DNA of 64,000 bases from the NCBI GenBank assembly GCA_964459495.1, contig CAYWNK010000001.1:49377-113376 (forward strand), written 5' to 3'. The notes under the pieces were generated by a model. That model was not told the origin of the DNA and ran no database searches. It saw nothing but the letters and a program-made list of their open reading frames with translations. Below are positions 56,032-64,000 of the stretch, piece after piece. Each line of letters begins with the position of its first letter. Position 1 is the stretch's first letter. The stretch is from CAYWNK01 sp964459495 (GTDB taxonomy: Bacteria; Planctomycetota; UBA1135; GCA-002686595). The translations under genes were made by a program, and so were the position numbers.

Positions 56032-56835
56032 ATGAAGGATGTCGAAGCACTCCACACGGCTGCGCGCCGGTACTGCATCGAGCGGCACAAGTACTGGAGA
56101 GAACTTTACGGGGATCTCCAGAAGGGTCGCGAGCATCCAAGGTCCTCTGGGTACACGGCCAAGGACCTGGACACGTTTCCCCGCTACCTAGTGATGGACG
56201 CGATTCGAGTCGAGATCGAGGGCTTCGTTCCGGGGGACTTTCCATCCTGTGAAGATGCCCTTGAAATGCTCGTCACGGCGATTGCTACGGCAGATTCGGC
56301 GTCCACCATCTCCGACGAGAAAGTCACAAAGAGGGCGATCGAGGAGGAGCGCGAGCGCGCGGTCGCGTATCTCCGTAAGCTCGGACCGAGCGATCTCGCC
56401 ACGATCGAGGCTCTCCCTTACCGTCGCACACTTGGCCAACGCGAAGCCAAGGAGCTCCAGACTCGCCTGCGCGACGAATGGGGCGTTACCGGCTACTGGT
56501 ACCCCTTGGAAGAGATCGAGCGTACCGACGCAGAAGCGTTTCGGGATCAGCACTTCCTCGACGAGGGCGCGGACGGGCACCTCCGTCGAGCACTCGAGCA
56601 GCGTGGTGTCGAGAAGGTCTACGCATTACGTGAGTGGGAGCCCCACTGGGAGGGCGGCCCGGAGTGTGTGGACTGCATCGACTACGGTGCTGAGACGTTC
56701 TGGTTCGACAACAACCTAGACTGGATCGTGTACGTGTCGCATGAGGGCTCGATTGCTGTCGGCGGCTGGCTCTTGTCTGAACTGCAAGCGTCTTGGCCGG
56801 ATTGGCGCGACCACCTCTGGACCATGCCGTTCTAA
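56032..56835 (+). CDS. Uncharacterised soluble protein
   Basis: 267 aa from ATG 56032. I do not recognise a family. The first ~150 residues are charged and helical (ALHTAARRYCIERHKYW, EEERERAVAYLRKLG); the end is aromatic and acidic with CVDCIDYGAETFWFDN and DWIVYVSHEGSIAVGGW, resembling small immunity or SMI1/KNR4-like folds only in style. No signal peptide or membrane helix. It lies between the M48 protease gene and a decayed transposase, in a region with lower coding density, which suggests acquired DNA. Codon use is less GC3-biased than the core genes. Confidence 0.7.
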   Translation: MKDVEALHTAARRYCIERHKYWRELYGDLQKGREHPRSSGYTAKDLDTFPRYLVMDAIRVEIEGFVPGDFPSCEDALEMLVTAIATADSASTISDEKVTKRAIEEERERAVAYLRKLGPSDLATIEALPYRRTLGQREAKELQTRLRDEWGVTGYWYPLEEIERTDAEAFRDQHFLDEGADGHLRRALEQRGVEKVYALREWEPHWEGGPECVDCIDYGAETFWFDNNLDWIVYVSHEGSIAVGGWLLSELQASWPDWRDHLWTMPF

Positions 56836-56874
56836 CAGTGGTCACCGTCGGAGAGAGGCCACACCGATTCGGGC

Positions 56875-57290
56875 TTCTCTCTCCACGCTGCAGTCCGCAT
56901 CGATGGCACGGACCGAGGCGCGCTAGAGCACCTGTGCCGCCACGCAACGCGCCCTCCCCTGGCCCAGGGCCGCCTCCAGCTGCGCGAGGACGGCAAGGTC
57001 ATCTGGCATCTCCGCCGCCCATGGAGAGACGGCACCCAGGCCTTTGTCTTAGACCTCCTCACTTTCCTGGTGCCCGAGTCCCGAGTCTCAGCTGGGCGTA
57101 GCTCCTGCTGCGTGTGTTCGGGGAAGACGTGCTGCGCTGCCCCGGCTGCGTAGGCCGGAGGCACATGATCTCCTCGATCGCAGAGCCAGAAACGACCAGG
57201 CGCATCCTGACCCACCTGGGTTTGCGGGCAGAGCCTTACGGGTGCGAGCCAGCGCGTCCACCGCCGCAGACGGAGCTGGACTGGTCGTAG
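56875..57290 (+). pseudogene. Decayed IS91-family transposase fragment (C-terminal part)
   Basis: Translation from 56875 gives LEHLCRHATRPPLAQGRLQL and VIWHLRRPWRDGTQAFVLDL, the typical C-terminal portion of IS91/ISCR-type Y2 transposases. After a gap with a stop near 57098 the same gene resumes with RCPGCVGRRHMISSIAEPE, RRILTHLGLRAEP and ends ELDWS at TAG 57288-57290. About 30-40 expected residues in the middle and the entire N-terminal catalytic half are missing. Ends of the element could not be located. It marks an old transposition or recombination site between two accessory genes. Confidence 0.7.
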
Positions 57291-57594
57291 GCCGAGGGGG
57301 TCCGCTCATTGAGCTGCCAGGGACTACGGATGTGAGTCTGTCTCCGTGATGGGGGATGGGCCTAGGTTTCGTAAGAGCGGGTTCGGGGGAAGCAGGCCTA
57401 GGAGCAGTGGGGGAGAGAATTCAGGGCTGCCAAGCCGCGATTGGCGAGCTGGGGTGACCCGAGGCCCTGTTGAGGGCGGCGGACCGCTCCCGTCGGGGGG
57501 ATGAGGGGCACTGGGATCCGTTCCTCCGTACCACTAACCTACTCACAACTCATCGCTTGGAACTCCTTTCCCCTAAGCTGGCCATCGAATCGCC
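57291..57594. other. Gene-free stretch after the transposase remnant
   Basis: About 300 bp of non-coding sequence. No conserved ORF, tRNA or hairpin was recognised. It presumably includes the promoter of the downstream 279-aa gene and residual transposon DNA. Confidence 0.4.
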
Positions 57595-58434
57595 ATGAGC
57601 TATGACCTCTTCCTCCAACCGGCTGGCAGCAAGCCATGCGCCGCTCACGAGTTTGCAGAGTACTTCGCAGACCGGCCCCACTACACACTCAAGCACGGTC
57701 AGGCTTGGTACGAGAATGAGGACACTGGCGTGTACTTCTCCATCGAATTGTGCGAGGAGGAGGCCGGGGAAGGAGCCTGGGCTTCATTCAACATGAATTT
57801 CTTCCGCCCGCACGTTTTCGCACTGGAGGCGGTGCCGGAGCTAGAGGCGCTGGTCAAAGGGCTGGACCTTGCGGTGTGGTACCCGGATTCAGACTCAGAG
57901 GTGGGCCGTTTCGAGGCGTTCGACGCAGAGAGGTTTCGGAAGAGCTGGTCCGTTGGAAACGAATTTGCCTTCAGAGCGATGAGGCAGCAGGGGCTGGAAA
58001 AACCGGTTGTGCCATCCGCAGTCGTGGAAGCGACTTGGCGTTGGAATCATGCGCGGGGCCGTCTTCAGAAACGCCTTGGAGAGGACCTGTTCGTACCAAA
58101 GATCATGTTCATCGAGGGCGAGGACGGGCCGTGCACAGCCTCGGTTTGGGACGACGCGATTCCCTGTCTGTTACCCGTGACGGACGAGGTCATCCTGTAC
58201 CGAGTGGAGACCGCGCCCCGGCGGCGACTCAAGCGGCAGCGGGGCTTGGCCCAAGTGTCATGGGCCGAGCTAGAGCCCATCTTGGGTGGGTACGAAGAGA
58301 AGAGCGCGCTGCACCCGCATCGCGTGCTCAACTACGCCCACCCCCCGGAGAAGCTCCTGCGCTTCTTCCGCGCTCAGCCGATCCTTGCGGAGGTTCGTAC
58401 GGGCTTGAAGCTGGACGATATTCTCAGCGGGTGA
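57595..58434 (+). CDS. Uncharacterised MSYDL-type soluble protein
   Basis: 279 aa from ATG 57595. The opening MSYDLFLQPAG is shared by a scattered set of bacterial cytoplasmic proteins often found near toxin or immunity genes, but I cannot name a domain. The middle (FNMNFFRPHVFALEAVPELE, VWYPDSDSEVGRFEAFDAE) is reminiscent of that set. The C-terminus (NYAHPPEKLLRFFRAQPIL) is basic. No signal peptide or helices. Flanked upstream by an IS91 remnant and downstream by a gene-poor stretch. Confidence 0.65.
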   Translation: MSYDLFLQPAGSKPCAAHEFAEYFADRPHYTLKHGQAWYENEDTGVYFSIELCEEEAGEGAWASFNMNFFRPHVFALEAVPELEALVKGLDLAVWYPDSDSEVGRFEAFDAERFRKSWSVGNEFAFRAMRQQGLEKPVVPSAVVEATWRWNHARGRLQKRLGEDLFVPKIMFIEGEDGPCTASVWDDAIPCLLPVTDEVILYRVETAPRRRLKRQRGLAQVSWAELEPILGGYEEKSALHPHRVLNYAHPPEKLLRFFRAQPILAEVRTGLKLDDILSG

Positions 58435-59157
58435 GCTACACCCTATCGCCCTGCCATTTGCTGGGTACGCCCATCCTGAAAAGTACCGAGCCCGCCACAG
58501 ATTCAACAGATTAGGAGCAACTGGCTTGGCCAGTTACTGAAGTGTGCAATCCGAGGTAGATCCCGGGATTGAGGGGCCACCCGCTGGCGCGATTACTCCA
58601 GGGGACCTCGTTGCCGTTTATCCGCTCAGTCTGTACCGGGCTTGGTACCTGCTTCGCTCCGGCAAATAGTGTATCGGTTGTTCTGTAAACCCCATTCGCC
58701 TCTCCTCGCTCTCGGTCCCCTGTTTGCAATCGAGGAGGTGCCCGTCACCAATAGGCGGGCCGTATTCACGGGGTGAAGGTTGGGGAGGGTGCCGAGCCAC
58801 TACAGATTGAACGGATAGACAGAAATGGTTTGGTCCACAGGAGCAAAGACCAAGATTTGGCTAGGCATACTGCGACCGGCGCTGACACCCGAACCCAAGG
58901 AAGAGGAAGTGGCGGAAACGTACCTCGATTCCGGCAATCCGATCGATGCGAGGCGGGGTCGGTACCTCTTGCACCTCCTTCCACGCTCGAGCAAATCCAT
59001 GTTAGCGAGCGAGTTCAGGTAGGGGGTTGTCGCAGGTAGTGGATGAAGAACTTGGTCGCTACTGTGCCGCGGCGAATGGTGCCAATTTGATTTGGCCGCC
59101 TGCATTCTAGGGAGATCGTTCCCTCGGGAGGCCAGCACCAACCGATCGCTCTCCTAC
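58435..59157. other. Gene-poor 720-bp stretch
   Basis: No gene I can support. A 65-codon frame at 58825-59022 (start MVWSTGAKTK) has no family resemblance and no clear ribosome-binding site. Base composition looks less GC-rich than the core genes, as in the surrounding accessory region. The right end must hold the promoter of the FG-GAP gene; none was recognised. Confidence 0.4.
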
Positions 59158-61221
59158 ATGAAACGTACTCTACCTCTATTGGCTTTGCTCCTGCCTCTGG
59201 CACCTATGCCCGCTGTCGCTCAGTTCTTCACTCAAAAGGTGGTTGCGCCCGACGGTGCTTCTGGCGACCGATTTGGAAGTGCGATCTCTCAGAACTCGGA
59301 GTGGCTCGTCGTCGCCGCTCCCGAGGCGGACACCCCCGGACTTGTCGACTCTGGCGCGGTCTATGTCTACCGGCGGGTGGGCACGGTCTGGACTTTCCAT
59401 ACCAAGCTCACGAGCCCGAACGCGGAGAATGGCGGACAATTCGGCTTCTCCGTCGACACTCAGCGCTCCCTGAGCAGCACAACCCCACGCGCGATCGTAG
59501 TGGGCGCCAAGTTCGAGGACGCCGCAGGTCCGGACAGCGGAGCGGTCCATGTCTTTTGGTACTCGGAGGCTAGTGACACCTGGAACCTCTTCGCTTCGCC
59601 GATTCCTCCCGGGGTTGGACCCGGAGATAATTACGGACAATCCGTCCAGATCGTTCGTTACTTCTCCGGGGCAAACATAGTGGCCGCCAGCGCCATGCGT
59701 GACGACGATAGGGGGAACAACGCTGGCGCCGTCTATGTGTTTCAGGACACATCCAGCTTCTTTTTTAAGTACTTCGCGAGCGACGCGGAGGCAGGCGATT
59801 TGTTTGGCGTCTCGGTCAGCTTGCGCGATACGAACCGCATGCTTGTTGGCTCCATCTTCGAGGACACCAACGGCAATAGTGCGGGTGCTGCCTACCTGTG
59901 GGACTCGGCCTTTCTAGCAACCTCGAACCCTGCCGATGAGGACGTCAAGCTACTGGCTCCAGACGGTGCCCCGGACGACTTTTTCGGTGTCAGCGTGGCT
60001 CTGTCGTACGACGGCATCGTCATCGGAGCCGAAGGGGACGACGACAATGGCAGCTTCAGTGGCTCGGTTTACGTCTGGGAGTATTCCACTGGATCCGGCG
60101 TTGGGTCCCTCATCAAGCGTACGGCTCCCGGTGGTGCGCAGAATGACGACTTGGGATTCCAGGTCAGCGCCGACGAAAGCGGCTGGGTCGCAGGGATGCG
60201 CGCCAGCTCAGCCCAGGCCGTCCTTGGCGGCGGAAGTATCCGCGCTTTTGGAGGCGGCTCCTTGGCGAATTTGGTGCCAACTACGCTCTTCCCCCCCGAC
60301 ATCGAGAATTTTGATGCCGCTGGTAGCGCGGTGTACACGAACGGCCAGTTCCTGTTCATCGGCAGTCCCCAGGACGATGACCTGGGGAATAACTCCGGAT
60401 CGGTCAACGCCTTCTACCAGTCCTTTGTGGACTGTAACGGCAACGGCAGCCATGACCACCTGGAGATGGCACTTGGTCAGGCCTCTGACTGCGACTCCAA
60501 CGGAGTCATCGACAGTTGCGACATTGCCGTCGGCAACGCAGAGGACTGCAACGCGAACGGCGTTCCGGATTCCTGCGATCTTGCCTTTGGCACGAGCGAG
60601 GACTGCAACCAGAATCAAGTCCTCGACGAGTGCGAGACTGACAATGACTGCAACGGCAACATGATCCCGGACGCATGTGACATCTCGTCAGGGATCAGCC
60701 AGGACTGCAACGAGAACGGGGTGCCCGACGACTGCGATATCGCCCAGGGAATTTCGTTGGACGCCGATGCCAACGGGATCCCTGACGAGTGTGAGGTGCT
60801 GGGTCAGATTTACTGTGCTCCAGCCGTACCCAATTCGACCGGCGAGTACGCCAAGATCGGCGCGGGCGGCAGCAATCAGGTGGCCCTGAACGCATTCGTC
60901 CTCACTCTGGAGGATCTGCCTACCAACCAGTTCGGGTTCTTCCTGACAAGCCAGACCGAAGGCATCATCTTCCCGAGCGGCTCGGATGGCATCCTATGCC
61001 TGACGGGCACGACTGGACGCTTCAACCGGAGCGGGGAGATTTGGAACTCGGGCGCAGCCGGCACGGCCGCCCTGGTGGTCGATCTCACCGACTTCCCGCC
61101 CCCTGTGCTCAGCATGGTGCAGCCAGGTCAAACATGGCGATTCCAGGCATGGTACCGGGACAACTCACCGGGCGTCGTGAGTAATAACTTCTCAGACGCG
61201 GTCCGGGTGCTGTTCCAGTGA
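59158..61221 (+). CDS. Exported FG-GAP propeller protein with D-x-N-x-N-G repeats
   Basis: 687 aa from ATG 59158. Signal peptide TLPLLALLLPLAPMPAVA/QF. Residues ~25-420 contain repeated FG-GAP-like units such as ASGDRFGSAISQNSEWLVV, DLFGVSVSLRDTNRMLVG and DDFFGVSVALSYDGIVIGA, an integrin-alpha-like propeller. Residues ~425-545 carry seven calcium-loop repeats of the type DCNANGVPDSCDLA. A last ~135-residue domain (YCAPAVPNSTGEYAKIGAGG to WRFQAWYRDNS) recurs at C-termini of exported proteins in this planctomycete group (from memory, not checked). It is likely surface-exposed and calcium-stabilised; ligand unknown. Confidence 0.85.
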   Translation: MKRTLPLLALLLPLAPMPAVAQFFTQKVVAPDGASGDRFGSAISQNSEWLVVAAPEADTPGLVDSGAVYVYRRVGTVWTFHTKLTSPNAENGGQFGFSVDTQRSLSSTTPRAIVVGAKFEDAAGPDSGAVHVFWYSEASDTWNLFASPIPPGVGPGDNYGQSVQIVRYFSGANIVAASAMRDDDRGNNAGAVYVFQDTSSFFFKYFASDAEAGDLFGVSVSLRDTNRMLVGSIFEDTNGNSAGAAYLWDSAFLATSNPADEDVKLLAPDGAPDDFFGVSVALSYDGIVIGAEGDDDNGSFSGSVYVWEYSTGSGVGSLIKRTAPGGAQNDDLGFQVSADESGWVAGMRASSAQAVLGGGSIRAFGGGSLANLVPTTLFPPDIENFDAAGSAVYTNGQFLFIGSPQDDDLGNNSGSVNAFYQSFVDCNGNGSHDHLEMALGQASDCDSNGVIDSCDIAVGNAEDCNANGVPDSCDLAFGTSEDCNQNQVLDECETDNDCNGNMIPDACDISSGISQDCNENGVPDDCDIAQGISLDADANGIPDECEVLGQIYCAPAVPNSTGEYAKIGAGGSNQVALNAFVLTLEDLPTNQFGFFLTSQTEGIIFPSGSDGILCLTGTTGRFNRSGEIWNSGAAGTAALVVDLTDFPPPVLSMVQPGQTWRFQAWYRDNSPGVVSNNFSDAVRVLFQ

Positions 61222-61685
61222 TGCGTATGGACCTGTCAAGTGTCCGCCGGTTCGGCTTCTTAGGAGATTATGTCTAGCTAGCCTTGGCGGGTCTATTTCG
61301 CGGCCCCTTGCGTCGTCCCCTCGTCATCAGGAGCGATGCAAGTGGCTGCGCTCTTTGGCAGGCTCCCTAGGTGTTTGGCGTGTCTTGGTGAGGAAGTGCC
61401 GCGCCGGTCTCGCATTGATCTTCCTGGTTGGGGGCCCTGTTCTAGCCGTGGCCGATCCCGCTGAGGTAACCCCTTCATGGTTTTGAAGCGTAACTGGGTG
61501 ATCGGGGCGGCAGTAACATGCGATCCTGCCCATATGCTGGTGCCGCGCGAGATTCGGACTCCCTGGGCTTCTTGTAGCTCCTTGGATGGCTGCGGTCTTG
61601 GGCGCTATAGGGAGCAACTGAGAGTGACCCACCGGGGCACCGGGGACCGTACCCTTGCAGGCATGGCGGGATGTAGGGATGGGCA
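61222..61685. other. Gene-free stretch left of the IS element
   Basis: About 460 bp with no supported gene. If the IS1182-like element inserted into an IS110-family gene, the lost 3' part of that gene should lie here on the minus strand. Translating the minus strand gives only weak, frame-broken hints of it (an RISRGTS-type stretch), so I do not annotate it as coding. Confidence 0.4.
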
Positions 61686-61689
61686 CTAG

Positions 61690-61710
61690 AGGCGCGGCCG
61701 AAAACGCGCC
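61690..61710 (+). repeat. Left terminal inverted repeat of the IS1182-like element
   Basis: 21 bp, pairing with 63447-63467 with four mismatches. Preceded by CTAG. Confidence 0.75.
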
Positions 61711-61764
61711 AATGGGTTGATTCGCGGGCGCTCCGATTGGTTTCCTGGTCGACAGGTAACGACC

Positions 61765-63433
61765 ATGCTTGGAAAGCGCCCCCCTCAACGCGAGCTCTTC
61801 CGCCCCGACAGCCTCTTGCTGGACCAGGTTGGACGGAGTTCCTTCTACGCCTACCTGTCCAAAGAGGCTCCCCGCCTTTTCAAGGACAGCTCCTTCAAGG
61901 ACTTCTACGGGGAGGGGGGCCGTCCGAACGTGCCACCCTCGCAGCTCTGCATCCTGATGGTCCTCCAAACGAAGGAGGGCGTGTCTGATCAGGAGGCGAT
62001 CGATCGGACGTCCTTCGATATCCGCTGGAAGGTGGCCCTTGGTCTAGAGATCGAGGAGAAGCTCTGCGCGAAGAGCACCCTACAGCTCTTTCGCAGCAAG
62101 CTGCTGCTCGACGAGCGCTACCTGATCCTCTTCGAGGCCGGCGTCCAAGAGTGCCGCCGGCAGGGTCAAGCAAAGTCGAAGGACCTCGAGGTCGCGATCG
62201 ATACGACGCCCATCATTGGCCATGGTGCGGTCAAGGACACCTACAACTTGGTTTCGGATGGAGTCCAGCGCGTAGTCGAGGAGGCGGTCCGGCTGAAGGG
62301 ATGGGACAAGGACCAGCTCATCGAGGAGAAGCAGCTGGAAGGGCACTTTGGGTCTAGCTTCAAAGGCGAAGCGCACCTGGACTGGTCTGATCGAGAAGAG
62401 CGCAGTGCACTCTTGGCGCGGCTCGTCGCCGATGCCCGAAAGGCAATCGAGATTGCGCGGCGAGGGCTCAAGGGATACGCCAAGGTCGAGCCCAAGACCT
62501 TCAAGCTGCGTGAGGCGCAGACACTCCTAAAGAGCCTCTTTTCGCAGGATATCGACGAATCTCCGCCGGATGGAGGCGGCCCCAAAATCCGTCAGGGGAC
62601 CTCACGCGATCGAGTGATCTCGACTACCGATCCCGACATGCGGCATGGTCACAAGAGCCACTCCAAGGGAATCGATGGCTACAAGGGATCCGTGGTCGCA
62701 GACAGCAAAGACGGTGTCGTACTCGCCACCGATGCGCGGCGCGCCAACGTGGCCGATCATGTGGATGCAGATGTGTTGATCGAGGCAGCGGCGGAGGCGG
62801 CGAACGCGCCCGTAGTACGAGTGCTTGGCGACACGGCCTACGGCAACACGGAGACGCGCAATAAGCTCACGGAGACGGGCATCAAGGTCGTAGCGAAAGC
62901 GCCGCCGGCAAACTCCAAAGGCGGTACCTACCGAAGAACGGACTTTGACATCGACGACAAACTCGGCGTCGCAACCTGCCCTGCAGGGAAGGAGTCCGTT
63001 CGTAGGTCGCCGCAGAGAGGCCACGAAGGTGGCTGGAACTCCACTACTCTCGGAAGGATTGCACGCCGTGCGCGCTGCGCGAACTGTGCACGAAGTCTGA
63101 GGCCCTCGCCCGTACGGTGATAGATAGTCCACAGGCCAGGGAGCTGGATCGACACCGGAAGGCGCAGAAGACACCGGGATTCAAGAAGGCCTACAGGAGG
63201 CGCATCGCAGTCGAGCACGCCATCGGTCGAATGCGTGCGAAAGGTATGGCAAGGCGAGGTACTTTGGCCTGGCCAAAGTCGCGATGCAGGTCGCAATGGC
63301 CGCCATGGTGGCCAACCTGGGCCTGGCGGCGGTGTGTCGAGGCCTTGAACGCGTGGTGGGGTGGACATCCGCCAACAACGGCTCAGGGGATCGGTTCACT
63401 CGGATTCCTCAAGCCACCCCAGCCCCTGTGTAG
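61765..63433 (+). pseudogene. IS1182/IS5-group DDE transposase, frameshifted twice
   Basis: Starts at ATG 61765 (MLGKRPPQRELFRPD). The N-terminal helical domain and the first catalytic Asp (VAIDTTPIIGHGAV) are normal, as is the second (RVLGDTAYGN). Near 63000-63020 the coding sense moves frame, continuing as RKDCTPCALRELC and then KAYRRRIAVEHAIGRM with the catalytic Glu. Near 63235-63255 it moves again, to KARYFGLAKVAMQVAMAAMV and LGLAAVCRGLERV, ending at TAG 63431-63433. Joined, the three frames give a full-length transposase of about 555 aa. All catalytic residues remain, so the lesions look recent, or one may be programmed or a sequencing error. Confidence 0.8.
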
Positions 63434-63446
63434 GCCAATTCTCCTG

Positions 63447-63467
63447 GGCCCCTTCTCGGCCGGGCCT
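63447..63467 (-). repeat. Right terminal inverted repeat of the IS1182-like element
   Basis: 21 bp, partner of 61690-61710. Followed by CTAG at 63468-63471. Confidence 0.75.
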
Positions 63468-64000
63468 CTAGGTCGAAGCCCAAAGTAAGCGCCCGCATTC
63501 CTGCTACGCTCGATTCGGTTCGGATCTTCGACTGTCAGGATGTAACGCAGAGCGGTGTGCAGCCCGACCCTGTTGACCTGGCGCAGCAACACGGTCTCTG
63601 GATACACATCCTTCGCTAGCCGCTCGAGCTCCTTGTCGAGCGCTGTGATCTGTGTAGCAACGCCTTCGAGGGTATCTACGATCGGGTCCAGCGCGCAGCG
63701 AAGCTCCCCTGGAATCTGCTCGCGTACCCATCCATGGAAGTTGGCAGCACTACGCGATCCGATCATTTCCCCAAACGACTTCAGCATCCCGCGCACGTGG
63801 TTGATCAGAGATGTCCGAGTCGCAATGAGCATGTCGCGTGACCGCGCCTTGGCCAGATCGGTGCGAGTCGATTTCTGCCGGTGCTGAATGGGGTGCAACA
63901 GCGTCACGTCCATACGGGCCACGCGTGCGAGCTGCTCAGCGTCTACCTCGTCGCTCTTCGATTCGTTCTCGTAGATCATTCTCAGGCGGCGGGCGTTGGC
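63468..64000 (-). pseudogene. IS110-family transposase, interrupted by the IS1182-like element and cut by the window edge
   Basis: The minus-strand frame enters from the right edge without a start (ANARRLRMIYENESKSDEVD, a typical IS110 N-terminal motif with the conserved Asp) and reads RTSLINHVRGMLKSFG, then the transposase-20 region VGLHTALRYILTVEDPNR and NAGAYFGLRPR. At that point family similarity ends exactly where the CTAG and the IS1182-like end begin; the frame stops at 63383 inside that element. The C-terminal ~100 residues, including the conserved Ser region, are lost, so the gene is inactive. Confidence 0.8.

Larger units (their letters stand above)
61690..63467 (+). mobile_element. 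IS1182-like insertion sequence, 1778 bp, with terminal inverted repeats and CTAG flanks
   Basis: The ends match as inverted repeats: 61690-61710 against the complement of 63447-63467, 17 of 21 positions identical. Each is bordered outside by CTAG (61686-61689 and 63468-63471), which fits a 4-bp target duplication; because CTAG is palindromic it could alternatively be part of the repeat. The element contains one transposase gene, broken by two frameshifts. It splits an IS110-family transposase reading frame on the minus strand. Ends are clear but the enzyme is not, so it is probably immobile on its own. Confidence 0.75.

Noticed and set aside
58825..59022. 65-codon frame MVWSTGAKTK...
   Set aside because: No ribosome-binding site, no recognisable family and codon use unlike neighbours; cannot be told from chance.

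Overview
The window is a high-GC bacterial chromosome segment and most resembles a member of the Planctomycetota. That placement is an inference. It rests on a protein ending in a type II secretion GspG-like domain, a Ser/Thr kinase fused to a WD40/TolB-like propeller, an exported FG-GAP protein with D-x-N-x-N-G repeats and a long conserved C-terminal domain, and many large exported proteins of unknown role. No rRNA, tRNA or CRISPR array was seen.

Layout. 1-13.9 kb holds mostly single-gene units: a GspG-domain protein cut by the left edge, a DUF72 protein, an ankyrin protein, a DUF937 protein, an arylsulfotransferase-like enzyme divergent from a GH20 hexosaminidase, a TerC membrane protein, an alpha/beta hydrolase, an SGNH hydrolase, a decayed gene, and a processive-type GT2 glycosyltransferase. 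14.1-37.9 kb is the most striking part. A secreted TPR protein is followed by eight consecutive paralogous exported proteins of about 780-816 aa (called A1-A8 here), then by a membrane-anchored 430-aa protein that keeps one module of the family. All ten genes are co-directional, and several junctions are ATGA stop/start overlaps. I know of no described system with this layout.

38.0-41.9 kb is a compact minus-strand moxR / DUF58 / transglutaminase operon. It is divergent from the kinase-propeller gene (42.3-45.0 kb), which is followed by a strong hairpin terminator. 45.3-49.7 kb encodes a Tat-exported molybdopterin oxidoreductase: a four-cluster Fe-S subunit with one Cys replaced by His, a catalytic subunit, and a TorD-type chaperone. 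No membrane anchor gene is present. 49.7-52.4 kb is a minus-strand unit of Rieske protein, cystathionine beta-synthase and an orphan DNA methyltransferase. 52.4-55.9 kb carries rnhC, dapF and an M48-type membrane protease.

56.0-64.0 kb is accessory in character: two unrecognised soluble proteins around a decayed IS91-type transposase fragment, the FG-GAP exported protein, and a 1.78-kb IS1182-like element. That element has matched 21-bp ends and flanking CTAG, contains a twice-frameshifted transposase, and sits inside an IS110-family transposase gene that runs off the right edge.

Function of the A1-A8 array is not known. The sequence supports export and a chain of beta-sandwich-like modules starting with a carboxypeptidase-regulatory-like domain. 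A surface or periplasmic structural or binding role is inference.
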